Assembly (NCBI GenBank): GCA_001602645.1
Contig: LUYE01000036.1
Coordinates: forward strand, 62,001-126,000
Origin: Methanosarcinales archaeon Methan_01
Lineage (GTDB): Archaea; Halobacteriota; Methanosarcinia; Methanotrichales; Methanotrichaceae
Length of the DNA: 64,000 bases
Direction of reading: 5' to 3'
In this document: one piece after another, positions 61,708 through 64,000 of the stretch
Layout: each line of letters begins with the position of its first letter
Numbering within the stretch: the stretch's first letter is position 1
Notes under the pieces: generated by a model
What the model was told of the DNA's origin: nothing
The model's database searches: none
The model's input: only the letters and a program-made list of their open reading frames with translations
Translations under genes and position numbers: made by a program

Positions 61708-62985
61708 TCACCTGAAACATTTGACGCACGAAACTAACCTGTCGCCCCTCTCCAGGGCCGCCTTCGCCCCGGCGAGCCCCGCTTCGAGGTCGGGGGCCGT
61801 CTCGGCCGAGAGGCCGGAGGCGTAGGGGGCGAGCCTCTCCCCCACCAAAATCAGGAGGTCGACCTCCCGGCGGCGGCGGACGAGGAGATTGATCAGAGCG
61901 GGGACGTCCATCCCCTCGCAGACCGTCGCCGCCTCCTCCCCGACGACGAGGGCGAGCCGTCCGCCGCCATCGGCGCTGTCGAGGGCCGCCTCCACTCCTC
62001 CTACCCGGAGGCCCGAGTTGGAGTTGTCGACGAAGAGGATCCCGCCCTCCCGGACGACCTTCATCCTCCCCCCGAGCCCCTCAAACCCCTCCAGGGCGGA
62101 GGCGATCTCTTCGAGGTCGAGGCCTGCCGCCAGGGCAGCCGCCGTCGCTCCGGCGATCGCCGGAGCGTAGCTTCGGAGGTCGAGGCCATCACCGAGGCGG
62201 AGGCGGGCGGTCTCGCCCCCGGCCAGGATCTTTCTCTCCGTGGACCAGACCTGGCCCCTCGGCCCGGGGCCAAAGGTGAAGTCCGCCGAGATCCTCACGT
62301 CCTCTCCGGCGATCAGCTCGAATCCCGGTTTTGCCAGAGAGACCATCTGAAGCTTGGCGGTGCTGGCCCAAAGGGTCTCCCCGGCGATCCTGTAGTCTTC
62401 GGCGAAGCTGGTGAGGATGCCGAAGTCCGCCAGGCCCGTCCCTCCCAGGGAGACCTCTGATACCAGATTGGTTGCGCCGACCTCCTCGGCAGCTTCCCAG
62501 GCCCGGATCACGTTGGCGGGGGCGATGCTCAGCCCTGACGTCACAACCTCGCGTTTGCCGTCCCTCCAGACCTCGATCCCCCGGGTGGTGTGGGATGCGA
62601 CCGTTCCCCTGGCAGAGAGGACCTGGGCCAGGATGAGGGCGGTGGTGGTCTTCCCCCTCGTCCCCGTCACCTCGAAGGCCCGAAAGTCTCCGGTGCCTGC
62701 CAGAAGGTAGCCTACGGCCTGATGATGGGTGATCGGCCTTTTTCCCAGGCGGATAGCCACCTGGTGGGCCGGATTTCCTGGCGGGAGGTGGACCGGGGCG
62801 ACGACGAGGTCGAAGCCCGAGAGGTCCGGGACGTGGTGGTATACCTCGAAGGCTGCGGCGTCAGCCCCCCTCTCCCGCATCCGCTCTGCTATCAACCCGG
62901 CGCCGTGGACTGTGTCGAGGACCGCGACCTTTGGGGCTATTTCAGAGCTTCCTTCGCTCTCCGGTAGGCTAGGGATGCGATACAA
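61708..62985 (-). CDS. cfbE: CfbE, coenzyme F430 synthetase (Mur ligase family)
   Basis: The ligase has the Mur ATP loop [36 protein letters not shown], and [20 protein letters not shown]. It uses ATP to close the last ring of F430 from seco-F430. The start is uncertain: family members begin near [10 protein letters not shown], where the only codon in place is ATA 62940, overlapping the cfbA stop. TTG 62985 is the nearest usual codon and is used here. GTG 63045 has a GGAGG but would overlap cfbA by 108 bases. Second gene of the operon. Confidence 0.93.
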   Translation of the reverse strand: MYRIPSLPESEGSSEIAPKVAVLDTVHGAGLIAERMRERGADAAAFEVYHHVPDLSGFDLVVAPVHLPPGNPAHQVAIRLGKRPITHHQAVGYLLAGTGDFRAFEVTGTRGKTTTALILAQVLSARGTVASHTTRGIEVWRDGKREVVTSGLSIAPANVIRAWEAAEEVGATNLVSEVSLGGTGLADFGILTSFAEDYRIAGETLWASTAKLQMVSLAKPGFELIAGEDVRISADFTFGPGPRGQVWSTERKILAGGETARLRLGDGLDLRSYAPAIAGATAAALAAGLDLEEIASALEGFEGLGGRMKVVREGGILFVDNSNSGLRVGGVEAALDSADGGGRLALVVGEEAATVCEGMDVPALINLLVRRRREVDLLILVGERLAPYASGLSAETAPDLEAGLAGAKAALERGDRLVSCVKCFR

Positions 62986-63332
62986 TCGTCCACGCCCAGG
63001 GGCTCTGCACACCTGATCTCCACCTCGTTTCCGTTCAGCTGGCACTTGCCCCTCCGCGAATTGGGGTCGATAGAGAGCTCGTTCGGTATATCCACCAGGG
63101 TGTGGACTCCGTGGGCGAGGAAGATGGGGAGGGCGACGATCGTCTTGACCTTCGTCCCCGAGAAGCTCTCAAGGCCAGCCGCGATGTTAGGCTCGTCCAT
63201 GTTCAGAAAGGCGATCCTGACGGGACCGTTATGGTTTTTGCCTAACAGCTCCGCGCACTTTTCCACCATCTCTTTGTTGTACGGCTTGGTGCTGCCGTGT
63301 CCAAGAACCAGAATTCCTACATCGTCGGCCAT
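62937..63332 (-). CDS. cfbA: CfbA, sirohydrochlorin nickelochelatase (CbiX-small)
   Basis: I start at ATG 63332 (MADDVGILVLGHGSTK), with GGTGAA four bases upstream; this gives 131 residues, the usual CbiX-small length. The metal histidines are in LVLGHGS and FLAHGVHT, and LNMDEPNIAAGL is typical. It inserts nickel into sirohydrochlorin as the first F430-specific step. A TATA box (TATATAAAA, 63353-63361 read on the minus strand) lies close upstream, with a palindrome behind it. First gene of the operon. Confidence 0.95.
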   Translation of the reverse strand: MADDVGILVLGHGSTKPYNKEMVEKCAELLGKNHNGPVRIAFLNMDEPNIAAGLESFSGTKVKTIVALPIFLAHGVHTLVDIPNELSIDPNSRRGKCQLNGNEVEIRCAEPLGVDDCIASLAYRRAKEALK

Positions 63333-63365
63333 GAGTTTCACCAATGTTACGTTTTTATATATTTG

Positions 63366-63387
63366 TATTAACCAGATGGGGTTAATA
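63366..63387 (-). promoter_or_regulatory. Palindromic operator of the cfbA-E-D operon
   Basis: TATTAACC (63366-63373), spacer AGATGG, GGTTAATA (63380-63387) is a perfect 8-base inverted repeat. It stands about five bases beyond the TATA box of cfbA (63353-63361), where an archaeal activator or repressor would bind. The left arm and flank (TTTGTATTAACCAGAT) recur before the dockerin binding protein at 28514. Confidence 0.55.
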
Positions 63388-63500
63388 ACTAATAAATCCT
63401 TTCCCGGTGTAAAGGGGTCCTGCGAAAAACCCCTGGATTTTCGCCAGCGGTCTGGGGTTGGCGCATCACCCGGGGTGCAGAACAATTGGGATAAGTCGAT

Positions 63501-63980
63501 ATGAGCCGCATAGCGTATCTCCTGGCATCAGTTCTCTTAGTTATCCAGACAGCCGGAGGAGTGGAGCTTTTGATGTCGACGCGAGAGAGCATAGCCTTCG
63601 CCGAGGATCTGACCCTGGAGGTGATGGATGTGGATCCTGGGGCGGGGGTCGTATGGCTGGAACTCCGGGACGATGGCGGCCTCCTCAAGTCCTCGGTTAT
63701 GGGGACGGGAGAGAGCTTCGCCTACGACGAGAGGGGCGATGGCCTGAACCTGACCGTCACCAGGATCTACGCTGGGGGGGAGAGGGATCTGGTGGACCTG
63801 GAGCTAGTCTCCGGCGAGGTCGTCGAGAGCACCGGCAGCTCCGCACCCGACGACTCGGGCCAGGGCCTGCCTGTAGTGGTGGAGGGGGACTCCTCTCTGG
63901 CGAACTGGGGGCTTGTCGCCCTCCTCGTCCTCCTCCTCGCGGCCTGGGTCTGTTTCGGATCGAGGCCGGGGAGAAGGTGA
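63501..63980 (+). CDS. Small exported membrane-anchored beta-domain protein
   Basis: The protein has 159 residues: a signal peptide (1-20), a beta-rich domain (LTLEVMDVDPGAGVVWLELR, LNLTVTRIYAGGERDLVDLE), a short linker, and a C-terminal membrane helix (WGLVALLVLLLAAWVCFG) with basic tail GRR. The domain resembles the N-terminal domain at 55248-56444 and the S-layer-related domains of methanogen surface proteins. Its role is unknown; it is divergent from cfbA. Confidence 0.75.
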   Translation: MSRIAYLLASVLLVIQTAGGVELLMSTRESIAFAEDLTLEVMDVDPGAGVVWLELRDDGGLLKSSVMGTGESFAYDERGDGLNLTVTRIYAGGERDLVDLELVSGEVVESTGSSAPDDSGQGLPVVVEGDSSLANWGLVALLVLLLAAWVCFGSRPGRR

Positions 63981-64000
63981 GGTCCGACCCCTCCGGAGCC

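Overview
The window comes from a methanogenic archaeon. It carries three coenzyme F430 genes (cfbA, cfbE, cfbD), an F420-dependent NADP reductase, a fused Fae-Hps formaldehyde enzyme, archaeal Trm1, SecE, Tsr3, a DUF373 protein, a CetZ/tubulin-like GTPase and many secreted dockerin, NosD-like and cell-envelope proteins. The GC-rich coding DNA and this gene set fit Methanothrix (Methanosaeta) best, perhaps near M. harundinacea; that placement is an inference. Many genes have a TATA-like box about 25-35 bases before the ATG (leaderless transcripts) or a GGTGA/GAGGT ribosome site.

Layout. 1-5.8 kb (minus strand): two adjacent nitrogenase-component-1-like proteins (the second cut by the window edge), a dockerin-tagged periplasmic binding protein, and two tandem BtuF/FepB-type binding proteins. 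5.9-6.9 kb: a broken ChlI-type chelatase ATPase and an unknown protein. 7-12.5 kb: an accessory region of small secreted proteins, including a Met/Gly/Cys-rich repeat protein and two copies of an unknown ~170-residue family behind a duplicated upstream region. 12.7-20.4 kb: housekeeping genes (bifunctional RibBA, Hsp20, Tsr3, ValRS, CYTH protein, presenilin-like protease, zinc ribbon, Trm1). 20.7-25.4 kb: Fno facing a three-gene redox operon made of NuoE-like, NuoF-like and a NuoG/HoxU-FrhB fusion. 25.9-44 kb: TraB protein, site-2 protease, a second dockerin binding protein, aldolase, then mostly exported proteins (subtilase, tandem rhodanese, NosD-like, DNRLRE, thioredoxin-CcdA fusion, phosphatase-like, Cys-rich) plus Fae-Hps, DUF373 and an FwdC-like protein. 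44-47.2 kb: a mobile island with IS200/IS605-type hairpins, an AT-rich two-gene unit and an IS110-family element. 47.2-60.5 kb: sufCB, a THEP1 NTPase interrupted by an amber codon, Toprim and DUF167 proteins, AICAR transformylase, NosD-like protein, nadX/nadC, tubulin-like GTPase, an AksE/LeuD - unknown - AksF/LeuB operon, and secE. 60.6-63.3 kb: cfbA-cfbE-cfbD.

How the genes fit together. Two themes stand out. One is tetrapyrrole/metal chemistry: nitrogenase-superfamily proteins lie at both ends of the window (an unknown pair, and CfbD), with metal-chelate-type binding proteins, a chelatase remnant and the F430 operon. The other is F420/NAD(P) electron exchange: Fno next to a complex built like a bifurcating hydrogenase (HydABC) whose hydrogenase domain is replaced by an F420-binding FrhB domain. 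This predicted NAD(P)-F420(-ferredoxin) oxidoreductase is the strongest candidate for a little-described system here; the nitrogenase-like/binding-protein locus is the second.
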